Shown: positions 51,846 to 60,879, counted from the first letter of the stretch. The stretch: 64,000 nucleotides of DNA from Magnetospirillum sp902729445 (GCF_902729445.1 NZ_CACVCE010000034.1:124001-188000); one strand, 5' to 3'. Numbers and translations are program-made. The notes: a model not told the origin generated them from the sequence alone.

Positions 51846-53831
51846 CTAGGCCTTGGCCGCTTGCACGGCGGCGCGCGCCCGGGTCGGCGCGCCGATCCGG
51901 TGACGACGATCCGACAGCGACATCAATCCGCCCAGCACCATGATCAGGCAGCCGGCCCACATCCACGGCACCAGCGGATTGAAGTAAAGCCGGGTCACCC
52001 AGCCGCCTTCCGGAACCGCGTCACCGATCACCGCATAGACGTCGCCCAGGATGGTCGAGACGATGGCCGCCTCGGTGGTCGGGCGCGGCGGCTGGCGATA
52101 GACCCGCTTTTCCGGCTGCAGGACGGCGAAGTCGCGTCCGTCCTTCTTGACCTCGAAGGTCCCCTGGGTCGCCATGTAATTGGCGCCGGCGATATCTTCG
52201 ACATGGGTCAGGGTAAAGGCATAGCCGGCGACGGTGATGGTCTCGCCCAGCTTCTGGGTCTGCACCGATTCCAGCTTCCACGCCGACGAGGCGGTCATGC
52301 CGATGATCAGCACGGCCAGGCCGGCATGGGTGATGGTCATGCCCCAACTGGAGCGCGGCAGCTTGCCCAGGCGATCCAGCGATTCGGACAAAGGCGCGCG
52401 GAACAGACGGATGCGTTCGGCCCATTCGACGATGGTGCCGCCCAGCAGCCACACCGCCAGGGCCATGCCGCCGGCCGCCCACCACGGCCCGGCCGAGCCG
52501 CCCTGCCACAGCCAGGTGGCAAGCGCCACCGCCAAGGCCGCGACTGCCGCCACCGACAGGCGCGACAGCACGCCGGCCAGGTCGCCGCGCTTCCACGACA
52601 GCAAGGGACCGGCGGCCATGGCCAGCACCATCGGCACCATCAAGGGCAGGAACACCGAATTGAAGAAGGGCGGCCCCACCGAGACCTTGCCCAGATCCAA
52701 GGCGTCGGCGAACAACGGATACAGCGTGCCCAACAGCACGGTCCCGGCGCCGGTGGCCATCAGCACGTTGTTCAGCAGCAACGCGCCCTCGCGGCTGACC
52801 GGAGCGAACAGGCCGCCGGTCTTCAAGGACGGTGCGCGCACCGCGTAAAGGGTGAAGGACCCGCCGACGGCGAAGATCAGCAGGCCCAGGATGAACACGC
52901 CGCGCGCCGGGTCCGAGGCGAAAGCGTGGACCGAGGTGATAACGCCCGAGCGGACCAGGAAGGTGCCCAGCAGCGACAGGCCGAAGGCGACGATGGCCAG
53001 CAGGATGGTCCAGCTTTTCAAGGAATCGCGCTTTTCCACCACCACCGCCGAATGCAAAAGCGCGGTGCCGGCCAGCCACGGCATGAACGAGGCGTTTTCC
53101 ACCGGGTCCCAGTACCACCAGCCGCCCCAGCCCAATTCGTAATAGGCCCACCACGAGCCCAAGGCGATGCCCAGCGTCAGGAATATCCAGGCGGCCAGGG
53201 TCCAGGGGCGGACCCAGCGCGCCCAGGCGGCATCGACCTTGCCCTCGATCAGGGCCGCGATGGCGAAGGAAAAGGCCATCGAGAAGCCGACATAACCCAG
53301 ATACAGAAACGGCGGATGGAAGGCGAGACCCGGGTCCTGCAGCAAGGGATTGAGCCCCGATCCGTTCATCGGCGGCGGGTCCAGCCGCTCGAACGGATTG
53401 GAGGTCAGCAAGATGAACAGCAAGAAGCCGACGGTGATCATCGCCTGCACCGCCAGGGCGCGCGCCTTCAGGCCGGGCGGCAGATTGGCGCCGAACAGGG
53501 TCACCGCCAGGCCGAACAGGGCCAGGATGGTGATCCACAACAACAGCGATCCCTCGTGGTTGCCCCACACGCCGGTCACCTTATAAAGCATCGGCTTGTC
53601 GGTGTGGCTGTTCTGGGCGACGTTCAGGACCGAAAAGTCCGAGGTCATATAGGCATGGGTCAGGGCGGCGAAGGCGATGCCGACCAGCAGCATCTGCGCC
53701 ACCGAGGCGGGACCTGCCAGCCCCATCCAGGTGGCGTTGCCGCGGGCAGCCCCCACCAGCGGGATCACCGCCTGGATCAGGGCGACGGCCAGGGCCAGGA
53801 TCAGAGCGAAATGGCCGATCTCGGCGATCAT
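51846..53831 (-). CDS. ccmF: Haem lyase CcmF
   Basis: A 661-residue multi-span membrane protein with the tryptophan-rich WWD haem-handling segment (ELGWGGWWYWDPVENASFMP) and paired histidines on either side. It ligates haem from holo-CcmE to apocytochrome c. The ATG at 53831 overlaps the ccmE stop (ATGA). Length is typical. Confidence 0.96.
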   Translation of the reverse strand: MIAEIGHFALILALAVALIQAVIPLVGAARGNATWMGLAGPASVAQMLLVGIAFAALTHAYMTSDFSVLNVAQNSHTDKPMLYKVTGVWGNHEGSLLLWITILALFGLAVTLFGANLPPGLKARALAVQAMITVGFLLFILLTSNPFERLDPPPMNGSGLNPLLQDPGLAFHPPFLYLGYVGFSMAFSFAIAALIEGKVDAAWARWVRPWTLAAWIFLTLGIALGSWWAYYELGWGGWWYWDPVENASFMPWLAGTALLHSAVVVEKRDSLKSWTILLAIVAFGLSLLGTFLVRSGVITSVHAFASDPARGVFILGLLIFAVGGSFTLYAVRAPSLKTGGLFAPVSREGALLLNNVLMATGAGTVLLGTLYPLFADALDLGKVSVGPPFFNSVFLPLMVPMVLAMAAGPLLSWKRGDLAGVLSRLSVAAVAALAVALATWLWQGGSAGPWWAAGGMALAVWLLGGTIVEWAERIRLFRAPLSESLDRLGKLPRSSWGMTITHAGLAVLIIGMTASSAWKLESVQTQKLGETITVAGYAFTLTHVEDIAGANYMATQGTFEVKKDGRDFAVLQPEKRVYRQPPRPTTEAAIVSTILGDVYAVIGDAVPEGGWVTRLYFNPLVPWMWAGCLIMVLGGLMSLSDRRHRIGAPTRARAAVQAAKA

Positions 53832-54280
53832 GGCTTGTCCACCTTCTTCTCGTCCTGCCAATGGCCGGACTTCTTCAAGGAATCGGCGACTTCCTTCGGC
53901 ATGTAATTCTCGTCGTGCTTGGCCAGCACCTCGGCGGCCTGGAACACGCCATCCTTGCCCAGCTTGCCCTCGGTCACCACGCCCTGTCCCTCGCGGAACA
54001 AATCGGGCAGCAGGCCGGCATAGACCACCGGCACCACATGGGCGCCGTCGGTGACGCGGAACTTGACGGTGGCGCCGTCCTTGACCACCGAGCCCTGCTC
54101 GACCAAACCGCCCAGACGGATGCGGCGGCCCTCGGTCGGCACCTTGGCCTCGACGATTTCCGACGGGCTGAAGAAGAACACGATGTCCTGGCGCAGCGCC
54201 GACAGGACCAGCGCCGCGGCGGTGCCCACCGCCAGCAGGCCGAGGACGACGAAATACAGGCGACGACGCTTACGGGTCAT
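53828..54280 (-). CDS. ccmE: Haem chaperone CcmE
   Basis: A 150-residue periplasmic chaperone with an N-terminal anchor (RLYFVVLGLLAVGTAAALVL) and OB fold. The covalent haem-binding histidine and tyrosine are in LAKHDENYMPKEV (HxxxY). Overlaps ccmD by 4 nt. Confidence 0.95.
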   Translation of the reverse strand: MTRKRRRLYFVVLGLLAVGTAAALVLSALRQDIVFFFSPSEIVEAKVPTEGRRIRLGGLVEQGSVVKDGATVKFRVTDGAHVVPVVYAGLLPDLFREGQGVVTEGKLGKDGVFQAAEVLAKHDENYMPKEVADSLKKSGHWQDEKKVDKP

Positions 54281-54495
54281 GTCTCGGGAACCTCGGTCAC
54301 GGATGCGGCTTGCTGGGCGCGGCGGCGCCGGCTGGGGCGCAGGCTTTGGATTTGTTCAAGCTCGCGCTCGGCATTCTTGACGCCGCGGGCCGAGGCCACC
54401 AGCACCACCACCATCAACACGATGGCCAGGCCATAGGACGGCCAGACATAGCCGGCATAGCCCCCCATGGCGAAAAACGACGACAGGCTTTCCAT
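54277..54495 (-). CDS. ccmD: Haem exporter accessory protein CcmD
   Basis: A 72-residue small membrane protein: one helix (YGLAIVLMVVVLVASARGVK) and a basic cytoplasmic tail (RPSRRRRAQQA). N-terminal FFAMGGYAGYVWPSYG is the family signature. It starts 2 nt after the ccmC stop. Easily missed because a longer shadow frame covers it. Confidence 0.92.
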   Translation of the reverse strand: MESLSSFFAMGGYAGYVWPSYGLAIVLMVVVLVASARGVKNAERELEQIQSLRPSRRRRAQQAASVTEVPET

Positions 54496-54497
54496 GG

Positions 54498-55238
54498 TCA
54501 CGCTTGCTCCACCTGGCCGGCGGCATGGATCTGGGCCATGCGTAAGGTCCGCAACTTGGCCGCGGCGATCTCGGCCCGGGTCCTCAAGATCAGCACCAGC
54601 ACCCAATAAGCCTTGAAACCCACCGCCATCAGGATCAACGGCACCATCATGGTCTGGTCGATGGACGGCCCGCCCATCTTCACCACGCTGGCCGGCTGGT
54701 GCAGGGTGTTCCACCAATCCACCGACCACTTGATGATGGGGACGTTGACGACGCCGACAAGGGCCAGGATGGCCGCGGCCTTCTGGCCGCGCTCGGGATC
54801 GTCGAAGGCGTCGGCCAGGGCCATATAGCCGAGATAAAGGAACAGCAGGATCAGCATGCTGGTCAGCCGGGCGTCCCACACCCACCAGGTGCCCCACATC
54901 GGCTTGCCCCACAGGGCGCCGGTGACCAGGCAGATGAAGGTGAAGGCGGCGCCGACCGGAGCCGAGGCCCGGGCCATCAGGTCGGCCAGCGGATGCTTCC
55001 AGATCAGCGCCATGGCCGAAAACACCGCCATGGCGGTGTAGCAGAACAGTCCCATCCACGCCGAGGGCACATGGATATACATGATGCGCACCGTCTCGCC
55101 CTGCTGGTAATCGGCGGGCGAGGCGAACAGCGCGAAATAAAGCCCGCCCGCCAGGCAGGCGACGGCGATGGCGGCGGCCCACGGCTGGATCAGGGCGGAC
55201 AGGCGAAGAAAACGGGCGGGATTGGCGAAGCGATGCAT
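54498..55238 (-). CDS. ccmC: Haem exporter protein CcmC
   Basis: A 246-residue six-helix membrane protein with the WWD motif WGTWWVWDARLTSML and flanking histidines. It loads haem on CcmE. First of the ccmC-D-E-F-G-H-I run in this window; ccmA and ccmB, the ABC exporter partners, are not within the window and must be elsewhere. Confidence 0.95.
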   Translation of the reverse strand: MHRFANPARFLRLSALIQPWAAAIAVACLAGGLYFALFASPADYQQGETVRIMYIHVPSAWMGLFCYTAMAVFSAMALIWKHPLADLMARASAPVGAAFTFICLVTGALWGKPMWGTWWVWDARLTSMLILLFLYLGYMALADAFDDPERGQKAAAILALVGVVNVPIIKWSVDWWNTLHQPASVVKMGGPSIDQTMMVPLILMAVGFKAYWVLVLILRTRAEIAAAKLRTLRMAQIHAAGQVEQA

Positions 55239-55348
55239 GGTCCATTCTCTTAACGCCGATGCGCATTGGAATCCATATTAAGAATCCGTAAGGCACGGGC
55301 GACAGCGCGAAGGATTCCACGAGCCGGGCAGAAAGGGTTTGACGAAGG

Positions 55349-56071
55349 TCAGGCGCGCGACTGGATCGATCGATCGGGACGTCCGCCGGCCAGCCATCGT
55401 GCCGCCAGACGAGGATCGGCCAGAAGGGCGGCGACGGCAGCGGTCAGTTCCAGGGAAACCGCCGCCCATTTCAGTCGGCCCGAGGCCTTGAGCACGCCCG
55501 ACAGCGCCGATCCGAAGATGAATTCGGGCAGCGACAGATAGACCGGCCGCAACAGCCCGCTTTCCAGCTTCGCCCGCATTCCCGCCGGGTCCTTCAGCGA
55601 AGCGATGCAGAACTCCACGTCCACCGAATAAAGACCCCGGCAGCGGAGCGGCCGGACCGGATAAATCCGACAATTGCCGTCCACGCCCAGAAAGACGCAC
55701 GGCATCCGCGCCGCGACCCGCTGGGCCGGATTCATCTTGGCGGTCGTAAGGCCGCCCTCCCGAACGGCGGCAACCATCTCTTCCCTCTGGTCGGCGGGAA
55801 GGTCCTTCACATAGCAGGCGACCCGGACCGCCTCGACAGGCGTGACCCCGACCTGCTGGTGGCAACACCAGCCACAGCCCGCCTTACAGGCTGCGGCCGG
55901 AGCCGAACGGATGTAATCCAGGCAGGTCCGCCGAACCTGCCAACTTTGCTCGGCCAGGGCGAAGACCCGATCCAGCGCGGCGCAAGCGGCTTCGACGCCG
56001 GGCTTCGGCCCCAAAGCCACCAACTCGGCGGCGCAGGCATGGGACAGGAAATCGTCGGTCGGCGTAAACAT
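55349..56071 (-). CDS. YkgJ-family cysteine cluster protein
   Basis: A 240-residue protein with the CxCxx(C) pattern of the PF03692 family: ACKAGCGWCCHQQVGVTP and, further on, CVFLGVDGNCRIYPVRPLRC. The cysteines probably bind zinc or iron-sulfur; biochemical function is unknown for the family. The C-terminal half has hydrophobic residues but no clear span. The ATG at 56071 is one of two in-frame choices (other 42 nt upstream). Next to the tRNA-Arg gene. Confidence 0.85.
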   Translation of the reverse strand: MFTPTDDFLSHACAAELVALGPKPGVEAACAALDRVFALAEQSWQVRRTCLDYIRSAPAAACKAGCGWCCHQQVGVTPVEAVRVACYVKDLPADQREEMVAAVREGGLTTAKMNPAQRVAARMPCVFLGVDGNCRIYPVRPLRCRGLYSVDVEFCIASLKDPAGMRAKLESGLLRPVYLSLPEFIFGSALSGVLKASGRLKWAAVSLELTAAVAALLADPRLAARWLAGGRPDRSIQSRA

Positions 56072-56111
56072 GGCCAGATACCCGCGCTGCCTGAAAGAAC
56101 CCCAAAAGAAC

Positions 56112-56134
56112 AAAAGCCCCGCGACAGGCGGGGC
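56112..56134 (-). terminator. Terminator of tRNA-Arg
   Basis: Minus strand GCCCCGC-CTGTC-GCGGGGC followed by TTTTG, about 16 nt past the CCA end. Confidence 0.8.
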
Positions 56135-56149
56135 TTCGATCTTGGGAAA

Positions 56150-56226
56150 TGGCGCGCCCGGAAGGACTCGAACCTCCAGCCCCCAGATTCGTAGTCTGGT
56201 GCTCTATCCAATTGAGCTACGGGCGC
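56150..56226 (-). tRNA. tRNA-Arg (anticodon ACG)
   Basis: A 77-nt cloverleaf: acceptor GCGCCCG/CGGGCGC, D-arm GCTC...GAGC, anticodon stem CCAGA/TCTGG with loop CTACGAA, T-loop TTCGAGT, discriminator G and an encoded CCA. The anticodon ACG, read as ICG after deamination, decodes CGU/CGC/CGA. Confidence 0.96.
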
Positions 56227-56268
56227 TTCGCACTTCCCTCCGAACCGTTGCCGGCTGGAGAGGCGCGG

Positions 56269-56297
56269 ACCATACACAAAGCCCCAGGGGGATGCAA
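56269..56297 (-). promoter_or_regulatory. Putative promoter of tRNA-Arg
   Basis: Minus strand TTGCAT at 56297-56292 and TATGGT at 56274-56269, 17-nt spacer. The start would be about 35 nt before the mature tRNA 5' end. Confidence 0.45.
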
Positions 56298-56497
56298 GCC
56301 CCCTTTTGCATCACCAAATATGGGGCGAAAAACTGCACATAACCCAAGTCTGTGGTACGAATACGGCTTGTAGGGGCGTGGCTGTTTGCGTAAAATCCGC
56401 GACGATTGCGGGGGGCAAGTCTTTTCCCTATTTCAAACACTTGTCTGTGGACCCGTCGGGTTTATCCGAACTGGCGACTAAAAGGTAAGCAGTCCAA

Positions 56498-57598
56498 ATG
56501 GCCCTGAAGACGACCCATGCCGCTGCCTTGTGCGCGGTTCTCCTTGCCGGCGGATGTTCGTTCGCCGAGGATACTCTGTTCCCGACGAGCGCTCCGGCCC
56601 CGCAGGCCGAGGTGGGCGCCCCGCCGATGCTGGGATCCTCGAGCTTCGAAGCACCGGGCGTCACCAATGGCGTCGCCACCGGCACCTTCGTCGGACACAA
56701 GGTCACCGGACTGCGGAGCGACCTGACCCAGCTGCAAGGCATGCTGAGCCGGCATAACCAGTCGCTGCAGGCGATCCGCACCGACACCGTGCAGGACTCG
56801 CAGCGCTTCCACGGCACCATCGCCGCCATCAACGCGCGCCTGCAGGTCGGCACCACCCCGGGCAACCCGATCCTGAACCAGCAATGGAACGCCTCGCAGG
56901 GCGAGCTGGACCGCATCAACGAAGACGTCCTGAAGATGACCCGCCTGGCCAATGAGGTCACCAACTCGTCGGCCCTGGCCGCCTATCTGCTGGAATCGGT
57001 GCGGGCCGCCCGCCAGCTGTCCGGCGCCGTCGATGAAGACCATCGCCAGCTGCGCATCCTGGAAGACGAAACCAACCGCACCGTCGTTCTGGTCGAGCGT
57101 CTGCTGACCGAGCTGTCGGACGACATCAACCGCCAGCAGGCCTATGTCGCCAACGAGCGCCAGAACCTCAACATGCTGGCGGTGGCCATCAAGAACGGCC
57201 AGCTTTACAGCTCGGCTCTGTCGGGCCGCGGCCCGTCGGCGATGGCCCCGATGTCCTATGACGCCCCGATGGGCGCGCCCCGCGCCGCCGTCGGCTCGGA
57301 TGCGCCCCTGGTCACCATCCGCTTCGACCGGCCCAACGTGTCGTATGAAAGCGCGCTCTACACCGCGGTCAAGAGCGCCATGGACCGTCGCCCCGGCGCG
57401 TCTTTCGACGTCGTCGCGGTGTCGCCGGCCGGCTCGACCCCGGGCGGTGCCGCTCTCGGCCAGAGCTCGGCCCGGCGCAACGCCGAGCAGGTGGTTCGCT
57501 CGCTGACCCAGATGGGTCTGCCGGCCAGCCGCATCCGCGTGTCGCAAAGCGCCAGCGCCTCGACCCAGACCGGCGAGGTCCAGGTCTTCGTCCGCTAA
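56498..57598 (+). CDS. Lipoprotein with coiled coil and OmpA-like C-terminus
   Basis: A 366-residue protein with a lipoprotein signal (LCAVLLAGGC, Cys about residue 20). The middle is a long helical region (DLTQLQGMLSRHNQSLQAIR ... LVERLLTELSDDINRQQAYV). The last 100 residues resemble an OmpA/MotB-like peptidoglycan-binding fold: LVTIRFDRPNVSYESALYTA ... ARRNAEQVVRSLTQMGLPAS. The usual NxxLSxxRA motif is only partly recognisable (SSARRNAEQVV). It probably tethers the outer membrane to the wall or organises an envelope assembly. Not a known gene. Shares a bidirectional terminator with the next gene. Confidence 0.7.
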   Translation: MALKTTHAAALCAVLLAGGCSFAEDTLFPTSAPAPQAEVGAPPMLGSSSFEAPGVTNGVATGTFVGHKVTGLRSDLTQLQGMLSRHNQSLQAIRTDTVQDSQRFHGTIAAINARLQVGTTPGNPILNQQWNASQGELDRINEDVLKMTRLANEVTNSSALAAYLLESVRAARQLSGAVDEDHRQLRILEDETNRTVVLVERLLTELSDDINRQQAYVANERQNLNMLAVAIKNGQLYSSALSGRGPSAMAPMSYDAPMGAPRAAVGSDAPLVTIRFDRPNVSYESALYTAVKSAMDRRPGASFDVVAVSPAGSTPGGAALGQSSARRNAEQVVRSLTQMGLPASRIRVSQSASASTQTGEVQVFVR

Positions 57599-57610
57599 GA
57601 CGTTTCGCTT

Positions 57611-57646
57611 AAAAAAACCCCGGAAGCGCCGCTTCCGGGGTTTTTT
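57611..57646. terminator. Bidirectional terminator
   Basis: AAAAAAACCCCGGAAGC-GCC-GCTTCCGGGGTTTTTT: a perfect 12-bp stem with A- and T-tracts on either side. It lies between the ends of two convergent genes and can serve both. Confidence 0.92.
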
Positions 57647-57658
57647 CATTGATGCGTG

Positions 57659-58459
57659 TCACGCTTCCAAGAGATGCAGCAACTCGCCCCCCGGACCGAA
57701 ACAGGCCGCGGTCAGCGGGCCGCCGAAGCCGCAGCCGGCATCCAAGGTGGCGGAAAAGGCCCCGACACGGACGCCGCCGCGACGGCGATCGGATCCGCGC
57801 ACCACCAGGCGATAGGAACCGTAGGGCGCCTCCATCATCTCGAAGGCGGTCGAGCCCCACCAGAACGCATCCATCTGAGCCGACAGCGGACGCGACGGGT
57901 CGATGCCGGCATGGACGAACAGCAGGCTGTTATCGTCGGTGTAGGCGGCGTGGCGCAGCACGCTCATCAGCGTGGTGTGGCCGTCGTGGGCCCGCATGTT
58001 CTGACGCAATTGGCCGGTCCACCGGGTCAAGGCCAACACGCCCTCGCGGGCATTGGCGAAACCTTCCTCGACCGAACCGCCATAGCAGGCGAGCGTCGGT
58101 TCCAACCCATGCTCGATCATCCATTTCAGGACGTCTTGCGGGGCCGGCGCGAACTGCAATTGCAGCAGCTTCTGCCACATCTCCTCCTGGGCGCCGCGCA
58201 GATAGACGATGTCGTCGACTTCGACACCGGGACGGGCCAGGAAGGCGCGGCGGAACAGCAGCAACTCGTCGATGGTGTCGCGCACGGCCGGACCATAACC
58301 AAGATAATCGCCGAGATAGACGATTTGATCGCCGGCGGCCATGTCGTCGGCCAGGCGGCGGTGCAGGGATTGCAGACGCTGCGACTCGCCGTGGATGGCG
58401 GCAACCGCCCACACCCGGCCGGAACCGCGCAAGCTGGCGAAGACATTGTTATCGGACAA
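57659..58459 (-). CDS. Degenerate metallophosphoesterase-like protein
   Basis: A 266-residue PPP/ApaH-like fold protein. Its motifs are recognisable but altered: AAIHGE in place of GDxHG (Asp lost), VYLGDYLGYGP (first Asp kept, DRG lost), LRGAQEEM in place of GNHE (Asn and His lost), SVLRHAAY, and RLVVRGSDRRRGG where a GH is expected. FVHAGIDPSRPL is well kept. Most metal ligands are therefore missing and it may be a binding protein rather than an enzyme. The start is uncertain: TTG 58459 has GGGGCAGGG close by; GTG 58498 is an alternative. Confidence 0.75.
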   Translation of the reverse strand: MSDNNVFASLRGSGRVWAVAAIHGESQRLQSLHRRLADDMAAGDQIVYLGDYLGYGPAVRDTIDELLLFRRAFLARPGVEVDDIVYLRGAQEEMWQKLLQLQFAPAPQDVLKWMIEHGLEPTLACYGGSVEEGFANAREGVLALTRWTGQLRQNMRAHDGHTTLMSVLRHAAYTDDNSLLFVHAGIDPSRPLSAQMDAFWWGSTAFEMMEAPYGSYRLVVRGSDRRRGGVRVGAFSATLDAGCGFGGPLTAACFGPGGELLHLLEA

Positions 58460-58554
58460 AGGCCCTGCCCCACAAAAGCAAACCGGCGGCAGGGGCACCC
58501 CAGCCGCCGGTCCATCGTACAGCGACGGAAGAATCCGTCAATCGTGTCGGCACA

Positions 58555-59049
58555 TTAGGCCGCTTGCAACAGCTGCTCCAGCTTGGCGGCGGCGGCTTCC
58601 GGCTCGATCCGCTCGACGGCGGCCAGTTCCGAGGCCAGACGCTCCAGCGCGGCTTCGTAGATCTGGCGTTCGCTATAGGACTGGTCGGGCTGGTTGGCGT
58701 TGCGGTAAAGGTCGCGGACCACTTCGGCGATCGAGACGGGATCGCCGGAATTGATCTTGGCCTCGTATTCCTGGGCGCGGCGGCTCCACATGGTGCGCTT
58801 GACCTTGGCGCGGCCCTTCAGAGTGGTCAGGGCGGTGTCCATGATGGTCCGCGACGACAGCTTGCGCAGGCCGGACTTGGTGGCCTTGGCCACCGGAACC
58901 CGCAGCGTCATGCGGTCGCGATCGAAGGTGATGACGAACAGCTGGAGTTTCAGGCCCCCGATCTCCTGGTTCTCGATGGCCACCACCTGACCCACGCCAT
59001 GGGTCGGGTACACCACGTAGTCACCTTCGGCGAAAGACATGCTCGACAT
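58555..59049 (-). CDS. carD: CarD-family transcriptional regulator
   Basis: A 164-residue protein with an N-terminal RNA-polymerase-interaction Tudor-like domain (FAEGDYVVYPTHGVGQVVAI) and a helical C-terminal DNA-contact domain (RRAQEYEAKINSGDPVSIAE). CarD binds the RNA polymerase beta subunit and stabilises open complexes, notably at rRNA promoters. The ATG follows GAGGA. Gap to the next gene is 95 nt, same strand. Confidence 0.95.
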   Translation of the reverse strand: MSSMSFAEGDYVVYPTHGVGQVVAIENQEIGGLKLQLFVITFDRDRMTLRVPVAKATKSGLRKLSSRTIMDTALTTLKGRAKVKRTMWSRRAQEYEAKINSGDPVSIAEVVRDLYRNANQPDQSYSERQIYEAALERLASELAAVERIEPEAAAAKLEQLLQAA

Positions 59050-59389
59050 CTGTTCAATTCCTCGGAATGTCCACCCGCGAAACGCAGGCCCCCTTGCCCG
59101 AATCCATGCCGACGACGGCAGGGACTCCGGCCTCGGCCAAAGGGCGGGCGGAAGGTTTAGACTTCAGTTGTTACCGTTTAAGGGGCGGTAGGCCGCCCGT
59201 AGGCTCGCACCATCAAAAAAAGCCCGTGTTCGCCGAGCTTCGCGTTCCGCCGAGCCTGATGCGGCGGACTGGCTCTTATAGCACGATGGGACGATCGAAT
59301 GACAGTGAAAAAGCCCGGCCACCTTGCGGTGAGCCGGGCCATTTCTGCATTGCTGCCAATCGAGATTGGCAGACGTCAACCTGAACGGA
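59050..59389. other. Intergenic region upstream of carD and downstream of fdxA
   Basis: The stretch contains the fdxA terminator (59307-59341) and, to its left, the carD upstream region. Short GC hairpins occur around 59185-59200 (GGGCGG...CCGCCC) and a run of seven A follows at 59214-59220. I see no conserved promoter pair or supported small ORF; two weak frames are shadows. Confidence 0.4.
59307..59341 (-). terminator. Terminator of fdxA
   Basis: Minus strand GCCCGGCTCACC-GCAA-GGTGGCCGGGC followed by TTTTT; begins 49 nt after the fdxA stop. Confidence 0.88.
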
Positions 59390-59722
59390 TCAGGACTGGC
59401 CGGGCTTGTCCGACAGCAGCGAAGCCTTGCCGGGCTTGCCGTTCCAATCCTGGGCGTCGGCCGGGGCGTCGCCCTTCTTGGTGATGTTGGGCCAGATGCT
59501 CGCGAACTTGCGATTGGTCTCGGTCCAGTCGGCGGTTTGGGGGTCGCTGTCCGGGAAGATCGCTTCGGCCGGGCATTCCGGCTCGCAGACGCCGCAATCG
59601 ATGCATTCGTCCGGGTTGATCACCAGGAAGTTCTCGCCCTCATAGAAGCAATCCACCGGGCACACTTCGACGCAATCCTGGAACTTGCACTTGATGCAGT
59701 TCTCGGTCACCACATAAGCCAT
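59390..59722 (-). CDS. fdxA: 7Fe ferredoxin FdxA
   Basis: A 110-residue [3Fe-4S][4Fe-4S] ferredoxin of the FdxA type. The N-terminal cysteine clusters are ENCIKCKFQDCVEVCPVDCF and PDECIDCGVCEPECPAEAIF. The C-terminal tail of about 45 residues is typical for the alphaproteobacterial form. The ATG at 59722 has AAGGGAG upstream. Electron carrier with no neighbour that fixes its partner. Confidence 0.96.
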   Translation of the reverse strand: MAYVVTENCIKCKFQDCVEVCPVDCFYEGENFLVINPDECIDCGVCEPECPAEAIFPDSDPQTADWTETNRKFASIWPNITKKGDAPADAQDWNGKPGKASLLSDKPGQS

Positions 59723-59800
59723 ACCACCACTCCCTTGAACCTGATTGCTGGCACATAGCACAGCCCGGCCCGGGGCTCAACCCCGGCCGAGTTGCGGTCT

Positions 59801-60541
59801 TTACAGCGAGTTTCGCAGCCTGACCGCCTGGCGGCGGCGCCGGGCGATCAGGTTGAGCGCCTCGACCAGAACCGAGAAGCCCATCGAGAAGTACAAGTAC
59901 CCCTTGGGAATATGGTAGCCCAGACCGTCGGCGATCAGCGCGGTGCCGACCAGCAGCAGGAAGGACAGGGCCAGCATCTTGACGGTGGGGTGCTTCGACA
60001 CGAAGCCGGCCAGCGGGCCGGCGGCGAACAGCATCACCACCATGGCGATGATGACGGCAGCGACCATCACCTCCAGTTCATCGACCATGCCGACGGCGGT
60101 GATGACCGAATCCAGCGAGAACACGATGTCCAGGATGCCGATCTGGATGATGGTGGCGACGAAGCCGGCGGCGACCACGTTGGCCGCTCCGGCCTCGCCC
60201 TCGTCCTCGCCTTCCAGCGAGCCGTGGATCTCGTGGGTGGCCTTGGCGAGCAGGAACAATCCGCCGCCGATCAGGATGATGTCACGCCATGACACCGCCC
60301 GCTCCCAGATCGAGAAGACCGGCTCGGTCAGGCCGATGATCCATGACAGCGAGCCCAGCAGGGCGAGCCGGGTCAACAGGGCGAAGGCCAGGCCGGCGCG
60401 ACGGGCGGCAGGGCGCTGCGCTTCGGGCAGGCGGTCGGACAGGATGGTCAGAAAGACCAGATTGTCGATGCCCAGCACGATTTCCAGTGCGGCAAGCGTC
60501 GCCAGACTGATCCAGATTTGCGGATCGGCAAGCCATTCCAT
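59801..60541 (-). CDS. TerC-family integral membrane protein
   Basis: A 246-residue protein with about seven helices. The two family motifs are ALEIVLGIDNLVFLTILSDR and GILDIVFSLDSVITAVGMVD, each with an acidic residue in a membrane. A charged loop (HGSLEGEDEGEAG) separates the halves. Bacterial TerC proteins are linked to metal export, notably Mn2+ loading of exoenzymes, and to tellurite resistance. No ter genes are nearby. The start ATG is at 60541. Confidence 0.9.
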   Translation of the reverse strand: MEWLADPQIWISLATLAALEIVLGIDNLVFLTILSDRLPEAQRPAARRAGLAFALLTRLALLGSLSWIIGLTEPVFSIWERAVSWRDIILIGGGLFLLAKATHEIHGSLEGEDEGEAGAANVVAAGFVATIIQIGILDIVFSLDSVITAVGMVDELEVMVAAVIIAMVVMLFAAGPLAGFVSKHPTVKMLALSFLLLVGTALIADGLGYHIPKGYLYFSMGFSVLVEALNLIARRRRQAVRLRNSL

Positions 60542-60600
60542 GGCGGTGATGTCCCCGGGATGAAAGCAGTGGGCCGCAGTGTAAGTGAATTTGGCGCGGA

Positions 60601-60879
60601 TTAAAGGGGCTGCTCGACAAAAACCTCGTCGGCATAAAGGCCTTGCGCCTCGGCGGCCGGCCCGCGGCGCGTCCCCAGGACCACGACGCGCACCTGGCGG
60701 AAACGGCGCCCGGCCGGGAAGCACACCACATCGCCGATCTTGACCGCCTGGGCGACCTTGCCGACGGTCCGGCCGCCCACGGTCACCAGGCCGTCCTCGA
60801 TCGCCTTCTGGGCCAGGCCGCGGGTCTTGAAGAAGCGGGCGAACCACAGCCACTTGTCGAGACGGAGACTTTCGGCCAT
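60601..60879 (-). CDS. S4-domain RNA-binding protein (Hsp15-like)
   Basis: A 92-residue protein with an S4 fold: LRLDKWLWFARFFKTRGLAQ and VTVGGRTVGKVAQAVKIGDV. Heat-shock protein 15 homologues bind stalled 50S subunits. The ATG shares one base with the stop of the upstream NYN gene (TAATG). Short C-terminus, normal for the alphaproteobacterial form. Confidence 0.88.
   Translation of the reverse strand: MAESLRLDKWLWFARFFKTRGLAQKAIEDGLVTVGGRTVGKVAQAVKIGDVVCFPAGRRFRQVRVVVLGTRRGPAAEAQGLYADEVFVEQPL

Noticed and set aside
51861..53906. 681-codon plus-strand frame opposite ccmF
   Set aside because: Gln/Arg/Gly-rich shadow translation; ccmF is certain.
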